From Gaeumannomyces sp. JS-464 (taxonomy: Eukaryota; Ascomycota; Sordariomycetes; Magnaporthales; Magnaporthaceae), in assembly GCA_002197995.1 (NCBI GenBank), contig NGZR01000002.1, forward strand, positions 6,820,001-6,884,000: a stretch of DNA of 64,000 nucleotides, written 5' to 3'. Made by a program: the position numbers and the translations under genes. The notes below the pieces were generated by a model. That model made no database searches and was not told where the DNA came from. It was given only the letters and a program-made list of their open reading frames with translations. Shown piece by piece: positions 24,588 through 36,947 of this stretch. Every line of letters starts with the position of its first letter. The stretch's first letter is position 1.

Positions 24588-25027
24588 ACGTGGTTTACAA
24601 GTAAATGGGCCACACAAGTAAGTGGGCCACGTCGAAAATGCATACTAAACAGCGTTTTTTTTCAACTAAATAACTCGCTTAATTTACGTTTAAATTTTAC
24701 CAAATTTAAATAGGTTATATTTAACAACGTAAAAAATTTAATTTAATTTTCCTGGATTTTTATTATTACTCTTTTAGGGTTAGTTTTAAACACTGTGGAA
24801 AACACGGTGCATTTTTTTTAATTTTGTAAAACTAACCCTAAAAAAGTAATAATAAAAATCCAGGAAAATTAAATTTAATTTTTTACGTTATTAAATATAA
24901 CCTATTTAAATTTGGTAAAATTTAAACGTAAATTAAGCGAGTTATTTAGTTGAAAAAAAACGCTATTTAACATGCATTTTCGACGTGGCCCACTTACTTG
25001 TGTGGCCCACTCACTTGTAAACCACGT
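24588..25027. mobile_element. 440 bp foldback/MITE element with 201 bp inverted arms
   Basis: A near-perfect inverted repeat: left arm 24,588-24,788, right arm 24,827-25,027, spacer 38 bp. The ends are Fot1-like (ACGTGGTTTACAAGT... / ...ACTTGTAAACCACGT), flanked by TA on both sides. The doubled TIR core (GTGGGCCAC) is the type carried by Fot1-B and Fot1-C, so a Fot1 transposase of that type probably moved it. No coding capacity. The spacer itself has a small CACTGTG / CACGGTG near-palindrome. Arm differences are few and of C/T kind. It is inserted inside the hAT transposase. Confidence 0.88.
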
Positions 25028-25266
25028 TATAAAAATGAAAATAAATTAAAAAAAGATTTTAAATTAACAAAAATCTTTATAAATAATTATACCCGTTAAA
25101 ATTCCACATATTTAATGTTAAAAACGGTTTATAAATTAAAATATCCGTTAATATACGTCGGTAAAAATATTAATAATAGCAATTATAAAAGGGTAATATT
25201 AACGGAAAGCGAATTCGAAATTATAAATAATTTGCTTTTAATTTTCAAAATATTTATTAAACCTAC

Positions 25267-25476
25267 TGTTATAGCACGACCGGCTTTTACGGGCTTTTAA
25301 GCCATGGTTGTAAGAATGGCTTTAAAGTTACCTAACCAAAAACCATCAAATGCCATACTAATTTTATACGCACGCGTGTCGCAACGCGTAATTGTTTTTA
25401 CTTCCTTAGCTTTAAATCGTAATAATAATAAAAGGTATACTATAGCCCTGCCTCGGTTCCCATCGTTCCCGTTACA
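25267..25476 (+). repeat. 5' LTR of Gypsy-2
   Basis: 210 bp; TGTTATAGCACGACCGGC ... TCGTTCCCGTTACA. No TGG primer-binding site follows. The bases after it (TTATTTAAAGCTTAA) resemble those after the Gypsy-1 LTR, hinting at a shared non-tRNA or self-priming site. Confidence 0.92.
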
Positions 25477-25549
25477 TTATTTAAAGCTTAAATAACGGTT
25501 CCACTATTTGGGAAGGCTTTTAAAATATCCCACCGAAATAAATTAACAA

Positions 25550-27320
25550 GCTTGCGAATTGGGCGACTGGCTTTACAACTACCCGAAAACGACCACTATG
25601 GCTATATCCGCTGCCGAGCGCGAAAAGCGCGCTTAGGAAGCGAAAAAGCAAGTGCGTTTCGTTTTAAGCGACCTGGAAAAAGCTTTCCCCCAATCCGACA
25701 AGCAGCGAAAATCGCTGCTGGCGATCTATTAGCAAATTACCTATTAAAATGTAAAAGGAGTTCCGCAGCCTGCAATTACGATTACGGCGGTTAATAGGGA
25801 TAACGGCGACGAGGAAAAGGTTTTTTTAATTTACAAGCAGTACGAAAAGGAGGTTATCGATAAGCTAAACGGAACGAGATATACCTTTACTAATAAAGAT
25901 TTAAAGGACGACCTGCATTTTAAAATCGACGATTTAACCGCTTTAGCGGGAAAATCGGGAAATAAAAACGAGGACGTAGCATTTTTTTTCCGGCTAGTGT
26001 CGGAAAACGGCAAAGCTGCCTAACTTAACTTTAAAAGCCTGTTAATTTAAAAACAATTCCAGGCAATGGTTAAGGATTACCTAAAAGCAATGTACCGGGA
26101 GCTAAAACTCCGCTCGATCGCTTAAATAGCTTTTTACATATAGGTTTTAAAGTTTTATAAGCTCGCTAAAAATTTTAATCGCATAATTTAAGTGGTTTAT
26201 TTATAGGCAAAATATTTCGGCAAGGAATTTCGGGACTACGTTTACCCGATTTCGTTACCGGCTTTAACAAATCTAAGAAACTAACAACCAATTAACGAAT
26301 TTATAAACCAAATGGTGGCTTTGCAAAATACCATAGCGATTAAAAATGCCACGCTGGTTAACTGCGCGGAGCAATTAATAGCGCGACGCGATTAAACCCC
26401 CGGCTCGAATAGTATAAACTAAAAAGGAGGACGCTAAAAGGCCAAAATGAAAAATCCTCCGAAATTTTACGAAAACCCCGTTACGAATAAAGTAACCTTC
26501 GAATATTAGCACCGATAAATTAAAAATAAAATTTAAATTAACGGAAAAAAGTGGACCGATTTCGAAAAGTTCGCTTACGTGTTCGGCCGTTTGGCAAGTT
26601 AAACGGTTTCGGTGCTACTACTTTACACCCAAAACATTTACCCCGATCGCTTTCGCATTTATAACGAGCTAATAAACCATTTTTAAAAGGAGCATTATAA
26701 TAAAAACGCGAAAGCTAAAATTTACGCGGATTTTAAAAAGCTAGTTATAAAAACCGGAAATAAACTCCTTAATTTTAAAAACGATTTTACACGTTTTGCT
26801 GGAAAATGCAAAATCCCTTAGACGAATTAAAAACGTAAAATTTACAATCGTTTTACGTTTAGCTTTCGGATTTAAAATTTAAAAATATATTAATTAAAGC
26901 AACAGCAAAGGCACCGAGGTTTTTACAAACATAACGGCAGTATAACTAATAATATTAATTAAAGCGTTATATTTAAAAAGTTTTATCGTTAAGTATAAAA
27001 GTTTTCCTTTTAATATAAGCGAATGCGTAAAAAAAGCCGCAACCGAAGGAAAAAAAAAGCAACATAGGGAGGTAGCCCGGCATTTGCCTTTAAATTTCGT
27101 AAAACTTTTAACAAATTTTCGCAAACCTTTGCCGCAAATGCCGCCATTCGCTTACTTCGCGAGGAAATGGCCCGCTTTCTAAAAAAAAACGTTGTTTTAA
27201 TTGTAAAAAAACCGAACATCGCACCCGCGAATGCCTTTCGCGCGATAAAAACACTAACGAAACCCGAATTAACAAAATCCTAGCTAAATATTACCCGCTT
27301 AAGTTAAATAAAAAGTGCTT
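25550..27320 (+). pseudogene. Gypsy-2 gag with CCHC zinc knuckle
   Basis: Degenerate Gag frame on the plus strand, ending in a recognisable retroviral-type zinc knuckle: CFNCKKTEHRTREC at about 27,191-27,234 (C-x2-C-x4-H-x4-C), followed by charged residues. Stops such as TAA and TAG replace CAA/CAG. A 51 bp LINE stub interrupts it at 26,900. Confidence 0.75.
26900..26950 (+). mobile_element. 51 bp dead-on-arrival LINE 3' end
   Basis: Matches the last 51 bases of the LINE tail (19,020-19,070) with three transition differences. It is flanked by a perfect 14 bp direct repeat ATATTAATTAAAGC (26,886-26,899 and 26,951-26,964). The layout fits an extremely 5'-truncated target-primed insertion into Gypsy-2 gag. 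Confidence 0.8.
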
Positions 27321-27554
27321 TAATAAAGGTAACGGCAGTAAGGCAAAGTTAAAAAATTAACAACCTTAAAAAAAGTGGATTCCCTTTTAAAAAACGTATC
27401 GGTATAGCGGAAAACTATAAAAGGAAAGTTGCTTTTTAACTTTTTCCATAAATACCTAAGCGGCAGCTTATTTACGCTGCTTAGCATTATATCGTTTAAT
27501 GGATTTTTTTTTCTACATAAAGCTTAATTAACATAAAAGCAAATGGTTACTTTT

Positions 27555-28002
27555 TGTTACAATTAGGGGTTTGCTTTTAAGGTAGGGCACTTCGGGGGTA
27601 GGGAGGACAGTATCGCTGGTGCTAATAACAGGGGATTACGTAACTTAAAAGGACGATTTAATTGCTTACCCCAGGGGATGCCTGGGAGCTAACTTAGGTT
27701 AACTAATGCCGAAGCCTTAGTTAAAGCTATTTAAAACAGTAGGAAATCCATCCTTTATATACACGCTGCCTTTTGCCTTGTGCTAGGTTGGATTTGTGGC
27801 TTTGTTATAAATCCATAAATCCCTTTTGGATTTATTGCTTTGTTACAAATCCACAAATCCCTTTTTGGATTTGTTGCTTTGTTACAAATCCACAAATCCC
27901 TCCTGGTTTACGTGACTCCACGTAACCGGGGCGGGGCGGAAGCACCACTTTAGGGCCCCCTCCTGCCCTGCTATCCTGGGGGCCTGCATACTGGTCGTAA
28001 CA
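27555..28002 (-). mobile_element. Solo LTR of the TGTTACGACC family, little mutated
   Basis: 448 bp, in minus orientation: the plus strand reads TGTTACAATTAGGGG ... CTGGTCGTAACA. A perfect 5 bp target duplication CTTTT flanks it (27,550-27,554 and 28,003-28,007). It keeps GC-rich stretches, unlike the Gypsy-2 DNA around it. It holds three tandem units of 38-39 bp (27,790-27,900: GGATTTGTTGCTTTGTTACA and so on). It lies between the Gypsy-2 gag and protease. A single LTR with duplication implies LTR-LTR recombination after insertion. Confidence 0.93.
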
Positions 28003-28109
28003 CTTTTTCGTTAACCTACGTACGGCAAAAAAAGCGAGAAAGCTATTTAAAATTGCCCGTTTCGATAATTTTATTTTATAAACAATTGAAGGTTATAGCG
28101 GAAAGGGAG

Positions 28110-31100
28110 TATAAGCGGTAAACGTGGCGGTAATCGCGCATTTTCGGATTTAACGCCGAACGTTTCATAACGTTCCTTTGCTGGTTTTAAATATAAAGCA
28201 AAATTTAATAATTGGGTTAAAGTTTTTGGAAAGTTACGATATTTTCCCCGATTATCGGCGACGGAAACTTTTGTTTAATAATAACGCTAACCTTTCGACC
28301 CCCAAGTTATAAAATATCGCGATAAATAATTTTCCCACGCTAACCCGCTGCTTATAAAGGTTTTACAATAAAAAGGTTCGCCGGAAAAAAGCTTTAATAA
28401 AAGCGGAAGATAAAAGGAAAAAAAACGGCAGGAATGCGTTGTCCGAAGTGCGGCGACATATTAACAGGCTAAAAGCGATTACCCGGGAACTTTTAACCAG
28501 TAAAAAGCCCCCGTTAAAAACACTATTAACAAGGTTAATACCCCGACCAACCGCCGGTTTAAAGCTAAAGTCGCGATTACGGCCGGAACGAAACGAAGGG
28601 TTTTAAACTTTAACATAAACCTTATCCCTAATTAAAAACCTTATTTCCGCCGCGGGAAAGCCGAGCCCCGGTAAAGCGCAAAACTAGCTGAAAGTTTAAG
28701 TTTAAAAAAACGCGTACGGAAAGTACATTTTAAAAAAAAACGCCGTAGGCTGGTATAAAAACCGCGCGGTTAATACCGCTTTTATTAATGCAATAGGCCT
28801 AATATAAATCGCAACGCGGCATAAAGCCTTTTTAGCAATAACCAGCCTATTCGAAATTAGCCGGCTTATTAAAAGCAAAAGGGATAACTAAAAGGATCGA
28901 AAGCTAATACCGCACGATAAAAAAAAGCTTTGATAATAAGCAAAAATGCTAATGCTTTTCGAATACCACGAAATGCTAAACGTATTTAGCAAAGCGGAAT
29001 TTAACTAACTTTTACCGTTCCGTTTTAAAATTAACCATTAAATCGAACTAAAAAAGGAACGCGACGTTAGCGAGCTAAGTTATTCCCCGCTGTATAAAAT
29101 GTTCGCCGAAAAGTTAAAAGCGTATCGGCAATACATTACTAATAACCTGCATAAAAGATTTATTAAGGCTAGCAACGCATTTTTTACCACACCCATTTTA
29201 TTTGCAAAAAAAGCGGACGGTAGTTTACGGCTATGCGTAAATTATAAAAAGCTTAATGCAATAACCAAAAAGGACGTATATCCGTTGCCCTTAATTAAAA
29301 AGATTTTAGCTAGGATATTAAACGCTAAGTTTTTTACTAAAATAAATATCCGTTAAGCTTTTTATAAAATTAGGATAAAGCTGAAAACCAGGGAATTAAT
29401 AACGTTTCGCATACGTTACGGGACTTTTAAATATAACGTAATGCTTTTTGGGCTTACGAATAGCCCGGTAACGTTCCAAAAGTTTATTAATAGCATTTTA
29501 ATAAAATATTTAAACGACTTTTGCTTCGCTTATATCGACGATATTATTATTTGGTCGTCGATTTTGGAATAGCACCGAAAGCACGTGTTTAAAATGCTAC
29601 GAAGGCTATAAAAGGCCGGTTTTTAAACTAACTTGAAAAAATGCGAGTTTTACGTTAAAAAAAACGAAATTTTTAGGCTTTATTATCGGAATATCCGGAG
29701 TTAAAATTAACCTTAAAAAAATCGCAATAGTAAAAAACTGGAAAGCTTTAAAATCCTTAAAAGGGGTTTAATTTTTTTTTTGGCTTTTGCAACTTTTACC
29801 GCAAGTTCGTCCAAAATACAGCCAAATCGCCAAACTTTTAACCAGTTTAACGAAAAAAGGCGAAGCGTTTAAATGGACAAAACCGAAGGCAAAGTTTTTT
29901 AAAAAGCTTAAACGCCGATTGCTGCACGCCCCGGTACTTAAGCATTACGAATAAAACCGGCAAACCCGGGTAGAAACGAATGCCTTTAACGGGGTTTTAA
30001 CAAGCGTGCTATCCCAAAAGCACGAAGACGGGTGGCATTCGACTGCGTTCTTTTTCGAAACGATGCACAAAACCGAGTTTAACTATCCCATCCACGATAA
30101 AAAGCTGCTAGCAATAATGCGAGCGTTTAAGCATTAAAAAGCGGAATTCGTAGGGTTATAAACGAAAGAGTTCCTCGTTATTACGAACTATTAAACGTTA
30201 AAGTACTTCGGAACGAAAAGACATTTAAACGCTAAACAGGCCGTTTAGTCGGACCTATTTTCCTAATACCGCTTCGAAATTATTTATCGCTTTAAATCCG
30301 AAAATGCCGCGGCGGACGCGCTAATAAAAAAAACGAAGGAAATAAGGTTTTAAAAGGAAAAAAAGGAAGCTAAGCGGTACTAAGCGATATTTGCCCCAGC
30401 ATTACGGGAAGGCTCGGAAAACCTGCTATTCGTATTAAAAACGCCCACTTTAAAAAAGTCGGAACTGGAAAAGCTATTTAAAATGATTTTGTCGGACCGA
30501 CTATTAAAAGCAAACCTTAGGGCGCCTTTTTTAAAAAAGTACTAAATTAAAGCTAAAAAAGGACGAAAGGGGTGGATTTTGCTTAGCGATTTGGAAAAGC
30601 CAAACCATTAATATGTTTTTTACAAAGATAAGCTGGTCGTCCTTATTTTAAAAAACGCAATATAGCTAGCGAAGCTTATTGCGAAAGCATACGGCCGAAT
30701 TACGGCCGCATACCCGGAACGTAACAAAACGAAAAGGCTCGTTAATAGGAAATATTAATAGCCCGGACTAAATGCAAATGTTAATTAGTTCGTAGCCAAT
30801 TGCAGTTGTAAATCCGCGAAAATACTTAAAAATAAAACGCCCGGGTTGTTACACCCCCTCTTTCTTTTTATGCGCGCTTAGCAGCATATGGTCGTCGACT
30901 TTAAAAGCATACTTAAAAATAGGAAAGGGTACGATAACGCGCTGGTAATAGTAAACTGCTTAACTAAACGCTTATAAACGATCTTTTGCAACACGAAGGT
31001 TACAAGGTTAATAGCGGCAAAGCTATATTATAAAAAACTATACCGGGTGTACGGGTTGCTTTTAACCGTCGGATCCGATCGTGGCCCCCAATTCGTTTCC

Positions 31101-31990
31101 GATTTTACTAACGAATTGTCGAAAATTTTGGGCGTAAATTAAAAGCTGTTTTCGTTCGGCCACTTTTAATTAGCAAGATAAGCCGAAATTATAAACTAAT
31201 ATTTGGATTAACGTTTACGCTTATTTGTAAACTATTTTTAAAATAACTGGTTAACTTTTTTGCCCGCTTTTAACCTGGTTTAAGCGATATTTTCTCACGA
31301 ATCGCTGGGGGTATATCACCTTTCGAAATGTCGATAAGCTTTTCGTACTTTCCGCATTAGGATTAGGCCCGTCGAACGACGCTTAAAAGGTTAACGGTAT
31401 AAAAGAAAATGTTACGAGGAGATGCGTAAAAAGCGGCGAAAAAGTTGTTAAAATTTAGCAAAAAAGCCCAAAAGTTATTACTTTAGGCTTAGGAAAAAAC
31501 AACCACCCAAATTAACAAAATATCGTCGAATTTCGAATTTCGGGTAAGCGACGAAATCCTAATTATTAAAAAAAACTAAGCAACGAATAAGCCCAATAAT
31601 AAGCTCGATTTTCCGCTAATTAAAAGGCTATACCGGATCGTAGCTTTTAAAAGTTATTTATATAAGCTGGAAATCCTTTAAAAATGGAAAAGGACGAGGG
31701 TTTTCCATGCGGATAGGTTAAAGCGATTTTTAAGCAACCTTTTACCGGGAAAAGCTAAAACGACCCGAATCGGAAACCGTTAACGGCGAGGAGGAATAAA
31801 AGCTAAAAACCATCCTGTTATCGAGGTTGTACTATAAACGCTTTTAATTTACCAAATGTAATAGCGAAGCTGGGACCCCGACCCCAACTTTTACGACGCC
31901 GCTGCTTTTAAAAACGCGGCCACCTCGCTTAAAGCATATTACAAGGAGTATTCGGATAAGCTAAGCCCGTTAAAACGACTGCAAATTTAG
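28110..31990 (+). pseudogene. Gypsy-2 pol relic
   Basis: Protease-like start at 28,110. The RT open piece 29,099-29,356 reads ...NAFFTTPILFAKKADGSL, then LRLCVNYKKLNAITKKDVYP and KIDIR-like KINIR. The active site YIDDIIIWSS (about 29,530) keeps both Asp, the only RT in the window that does. Next come an RNase H region near 29,900-30,340, an integrase zinc and core region at 30,600-31,250, and a tail with TPTFYDAAAFKNAATSLKAY (about 31,890-31,950), characteristic of the chromodomain of this Gypsy group. Interrupted by many stops. Confidence 0.82.
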
Positions 31991-32161
31991 CTGGAAACCG
32001 CTAAAAAAGACGCTTTCGCAAAAAATCACGCCGATAATAACAAACCAGCCGACGGCGGGATTAAGCAAGGGTTGCGACGAAGGATGCCGAAGCGTTAAAA
32101 AAAAATCGTTGGAAAAAAACCGCATAACCGTTTCTTTTCGGCCCTTTTAAAAAAGGGGTAA

Positions 32162-32372
32162 TGTTATAGCACGACCGGCTTTTACGAGCGCTTAAGCCAT
32201 AGTTGCAAAAATGGCCTTAAAGTTACTTAACTAAAAACTATTAAATGCTATATTAATCTTTATACGCACGCGTATCGCAACGCGCAATTGTTTTTACTTT
32301 TTTAACTGTAAATCGTGATAATAATAAAAGGTATATTATAACCCTACTTCGGTTCCCATCGTTCCCGTTACA
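32162..32372 (+). repeat. 3' LTR of Gypsy-2
   Basis: 211 bp, matching 25,267-25,476; preceded by a purine-rich AAAAAAGGGGTAA. Confidence 0.92.
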
Positions 32373-32405
32373 CTTATTGTTAAATTACAAAAGCAATATA
32401 TATTA

Positions 32406-34264
32406 ACGTGGTCATTAACAAGTCGCGCATATTACCAAATCGCGCATTTTTATCGCAACACGCGTTTCCCATTTCCAATTTCAATTTCTTAATAATTACA
32501 AATAACATCGATATCGAAAAAAGCTAAAATTGTTTTTGCTATACAAGCAATCCAATTTACTCGTGAATTAAGTGTGCGTTCGGCAGCTAAAATTTACGAT
32601 ATTTTTAAATCCACTATGCGCGACCAACGCGCCGGCCGACTTGCTTAACGCGACAGCATGCCCAAATTACGAAAAATTAACGAAATCCGAAAAGGAAGCG
32701 TTGTTAAATACATATTTAAACTGGACTTTCGCGCATTTCCTCCCCGGCTTTTTGGTATTAAAAATATAGCTAACCGACTGCTCGCTAAACGCGACGCGGG
32801 CACCGTCGGCAAATGCTAAGTCGAAAAGTTCGTTAAACGCCGCGCAAAGCTCGGCACGCGCTGGATTCGAAAGTACGATTATTAAAAAGCCAAATGCGAA
32901 AATCCCAAGCTCGTATTTGCGTGGTTTAACCTTATACGGAACATTATAGCCAAATATGGCATCCTAAATAACGACATTTACAATTTCGACGAAACCGGCT
33001 TTTTTATAAACATAATCGCCGCCGTTATAGTTATTATAACGTCGAAAAGCCGTGGTAAAGTAAAGCTGGTTTAGTTTGGCAACCGGAAATGGGCTATAAT
33101 TATCCAAAAGGTTAACTATTACGGTTAGGCGGTCCTTTTTTTCATTATCGTTAAAAAGCAGTACTATTTAGCTAATTGGTATTTAAAAACCGACTTTTTA
33201 CGCAATTAGGTTATCGTAATAAGCGCTAACGGGTAAATTACGAACGAACTCGGCTTGAAATGGATTCGGCATTTCGATAAACACATTGCAGCTTATTCCA
33301 CGAGGTCCTATCGTTTATTAATGCTAAACGGTTACGAAAGCCACTATTCGACGAATTTCGAGCTTTACTGCCAAAAATATAACATCGTTACGCTTTGCAT
33401 GCTTTCGCATTCGTTTCACTTTTTTAGCCGCTTAACGTTAGGTATTTTAGCCCGTTAAAAAAAACGTACGGTTAATAAATCGAAAATTTAATAAAGTCGC
33501 ACGTTAATTACGTAACTAAAATCGAGTTCCTTTCGGCGTTTAAAACGGCATTTTTCGATTTTATAACCGAAAAAAACATTTAAAAAGGTTTTTAAAAGGC
33601 TAGCTTTGCTTTTTTTAATCCGGATTTAATTTTGAAAAAGCTTAAATGTAAGGCTACGGATTTTAACTCCCCTAAGGGAGCTTTTAAACAACGCCGAACT
33701 TTAAACTTTTAAAACGCTTTAAACAGCTAAAAACGCAACTTCGCAATCCGAACACATTAAAATTCGAATTTCCAATTACCGGAGCAGTTTTCCAATACCT
33801 ATACTGGCGGCTGTAAACCAGCTAACGAAAAAGGCTAAAGCAATTATGCATCGGGTTAACCTTTTGGAAAAAAAGTGCTTTAAGCTACGAAAGGCGAACG
33901 AAGCATTAAATAAACGCCGAAAGGCTAAAAAAACACGTGTTAAGCTAAAAGGGTTACTTATTATAAACGAGGTACGAAATGTTTTAAACTAGCAAAAGCT
34001 GGATAAATAGCTATAGCAAAAAATACGCGATTATAAAGGTTAAAAAAGGAGGGCGACGATAACTCGTCGGCGATATAGCATTTGCGGCAAAACCGGATAT
34101 AATGCGCGCATTTGTTAAGAAAAAATAAAAATGTCCGATATATATAGTTCCGAGTAGTTTAAATGGATTTTTAGCGTTATTGGGTTAGCATGCGCGTCGA
34201 TTAACCGGAGGTTGGGTGTAAGTGCGCGACTCGGTGATATGCGCGACTTATTAATAAACTACGT
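32406..34264 (+). mobile_element. Fot1-D: full-length Fot1 copy
   Basis: 1,859 bp flanked by TA on both sides. Ends ACGTGGTCATTAACAAG... and ...CTTATTAATAAACTACGT; doubled core TCGCGCA (same type as Fot1-A and E). The transposase relic runs from about 32,500 to 34,130: the N-terminal HTH AAKIYDIFKSTMRDQR and RKLTKSEKEALLNTYL (32,580-32,720), then the DDE region with FDETGFFI near 32,990 and LMLNGYESHY at 33,320 (catalytic Asp now Asn). The C-terminal basic part is at 33,830-34,050. Inserted in the hAT relic. Confidence 0.92.
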
Positions 34265-35087
34265 TACTTTAAATATAAACTTTTTATATATATATCGAAT
34301 TTATAAAAAATTACGGAATTTAATATCCGTTTTTAAATATAAAAACCGATTAAATCGAAATAATAATAACTATTATAACGCTTATATAATTGCAATCGAA
34401 TCCGGAATAAAAAAATTAAATAAATGTTTTTTAAAAAACCTTACTAGTAATATATTTAAAAAATATCGGCCATATTTACTATCGATTATTTTAAAGCCTC
34501 GATATAAATTATCACATTTTAAAACGAATAAATTATTTAATTTTTATACTAATATTAAAAACAATGCGAAAGTTTTAATAAAATACGAATATATTAAATT
34601 AAAAAATGAAATAAATTTAACTGCTAATACGACGGATTTATTTAATGAATTAAATACTAGTTTTTACTAAAAAACTAGTAATAAAAATAATAATAGCGAT
34701 TCGGATTTTAAATTATTTAAAAGCAAAAAAAAAGGAAAAACATAAAAAATATTTAATATATTTAAATAAAAATATTTATAACGAAACGCAAAATATTTTG
34801 CTATAATAGAAAAATAACGAAAAACGATTCCTTATATTAAGCATTTTAACTAAAAAATATTTATTAATTCCGGCCACTTCGGTTGTAATAAAAGGTTTAT
34901 TTTTTACTATTACTAATATTATAACCCTAAACCGTAATAAATTAAAATTAAAAACAAACCGTAAAATATAACTATTAAAAAGCTAAAATATAACCGATTT
35001 ATTAATTTAGCAAAAAAAATTCCAATAAAACGAAAAGTCGTTTAGTAAAAATAACGATTCGAAAAACGAAATAAGCGAATTTATATA

Positions 35088-36947
35088 ACGTAATCCATTA
35101 GTAAATCGCGCATATTACCGAATCGCGCACCCACACCCGACCTCCGGTTTATCGACGCGCATGCTAACTTAATAACGCCAAAAATCCATTTAAACTATTC
35201 GGAATTATATATATCGAACATTTTTACTTCCTTTTAATAAATGCGCGCATTGTGTCCGGTTTTACCGCAAGTGTTACATCGCCGACGAGTTATCGTCGCC
35301 CTTTTTTTTTAACCCTTATAATCGCGTATTTTTTATTATAGCTATTTATTTAACTCCTACTAGTTTAAAACATTTCGTACTTCGTTTATAATAAGTAACC
35401 CTTTTAGCTTAACACGTGTTTTTTTAACCTTTCGGCGTTTGCTTAATACCTCGTTCGCTTTTCGTAATTTAAAGCACTTTTTTTCCAAAAGGTTAACTTA
35501 ATGCATAATTGCTTTAGCCCTTTTCGTTAACTGGTTTATAACCGTTAATATAAATGTTAAAAAGCTGCTCCGATAATTAAAAATCCGAGTTTTAATATAT
35601 TCGGATTGTGAAATTGCGTTTTTAGCTATTTAAAGCGTTTTAAAAGTTTAAAGTTTAGCGTTATTTAAAAGCTTTTTTAAAAAAGTTAAAATTCGTAGCT
35701 TTACACCCAGCTTTTCCAAAATTAAATCCGGATTAAAAAAGCAAAGCTAGCTTTTCGACAACCTTTTTAAATGTTTTTTTCGGTTATAAAGTTTAAAAAT
35801 GCCGCTTTAAACGCCGAAAGGAATTTAACTTTAATTACGTAATTAACGTGCGACTTTATTAGGTTTTTAATTTGTTAACCGTACGCTTTTTTTAATAAAC
35901 TAAAACATTTAACGTTAAACGGTTAAAAAAAGTAAAACGAATGCGAAAGCATGCAAAACGTAACGATGTTATGTTTTTAGCAATAAAACTCGAAATCCGT
36001 CGAATGGTAGCTTTCGTAACCGTCCAGCATTAATAAACGATAAGGGTTTTTTGCGCGCGACGCAATGTGTTTATCGAAATGCCAAATCCATTTTAAACCG
36101 AGCTCGTTCGTAATTTACCCGTTAGCGTTTATTACGATAACCCAATTGCGTGAAAAGTCGGTTTCCGAATACCAATTAGCTAAATAGTACTGCTTTTTAA
36201 CGATAATAAAAGGAAAAACCGCTTAACCGTAATAGTTAACCTTTTAAATAACTATAGCCTATTTCCGGTTGCTAAGCTAAATTAATTTTACTTTACCACG
36301 GCTTTTTAACGTTATAATAATTATAACGGCGGCGATTATGCTTATAAAAAAGCCGGTTTCGTCGAAATTGTAAATGTCGTTATTTTAAATGCCATATTTG
36401 GTTATAATATTCCGTATAAAGTTAAATTACGCAAATATAAGCTTGGGATTTTCGCATTTGGCTTTTTAATAATCGTATTTTCGAATTTAACGCGTGCCGA
36501 GCTTTGCGCGGCGTTTAACGAACTTTTCGATTTAGCATTTACCAACAATGCTCGCGTCGCGTTTAGCGAGCAGTCGGTTAGCCATATTTTTAACACCAAA
36601 AGGCCGAGGAGGAAATGCGCGAAAGTCCAGCTTAAATATGTATTTAACAAACGTTTCCTTTTCGAATTTCGTTAATTTCCGTAATTTAAACATGCTGTCG
36701 TATCGAGCAGGTCGGCCGGCGCGTCGGTCGCGCATAGTGGATTTAAAAATATCGTAAATTTTAGCTGCTAAACGCAAACTTAATTTACGAGTAAATTGGA
36801 TTGCTTATATAGCAAAAACAATTTTAGCTTGTTTCGATGTTAATGCTATTTGTAGTTATTAAAAAATTAAAATTGGAAATGGAAAACGCGTATCGCGATG
36901 GAAAATGCGCGATTTAGTAATATGCGCGACTTGTTAATAAACCACGT
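35088..36947 (-). mobile_element. Fot1-E: full-length Fot1 copy, minus orientation
   Basis: 1,860 bp between TA dinucleotides. Left end ACGTAATCCATTAGTAAAT, right end ...TTAATAAACCACGT; doubled core TCGCGCA. The minus-strand transposase N-terminus is open from 36,777 to 36,532 (AAKIYDIFKSTMRDRRAGR, RKLTKFEKETFVKYIFKLD). The remaining frame is stop-ridden. Confidence 0.92.

Larger units (their letters stand above)
25267..32372 (+). mobile_element. Gypsy-2: complete-length chromodomain Gypsy retrotransposon
   Basis: A 7.1 kb element with 210-211 bp LTRs (TGTTATAGCACGACCGG ... GTTCCCGTTACA). The target duplication CCTAC (25,262-25,266) and CTTAT (32,373-32,377) differ only by C/T. Internal order on the plus strand is gag (25,550-27,180), CCHC zinc knuckle (27,188-27,236), protease (28,110-28,330), RT (29,000-29,600), RNase H (29,880-30,340), integrase (30,800-31,400) and chromodomain (about 31,830-31,990). 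It is inserted in the hAT transposase and itself received a solo LTR (27,555-28,002) and a LINE stub (26,900-26,950). RIP-inactivated. Confidence 0.92.
24245..35085 (+). pseudogene. hAT-family transposase relic broken by four later insertions
   Basis: One plus-strand hAT transposase, read in blocks: 24,245-24,587 (SYTGKN, then ITRDNASNNDTFINYY and CTTYILNLVVKNIL, the central DDE/RNase H-fold region with its Cys-x-x-His-like site degraded); 25,030-25,266 (MLKTVYKLKYPL, LTESEFEIINNLLLIFKIFIKP); 32,373-32,403; and 34,267-35,085 (AIESGIKKLNK, RPYLLSIILKPRYKLSHF, then the hATC dimerisation region LIPATSVV...ITNIITLNRNKL near 34,870-34,960). The joins fall exactly at the ends of the foldback element, Gypsy-2 and Fot1-D. 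The N-terminal BED-finger part is missing on the left. AT content is extreme, but long frames survive. Confidence 0.85.

Noticed and set aside
24588..25027. Possible CRISPR-like or bidirectional terminator structure
   Set aside because: The 201 bp arms, TA duplication and Fot1-type ends explain it fully as a foldback transposon.
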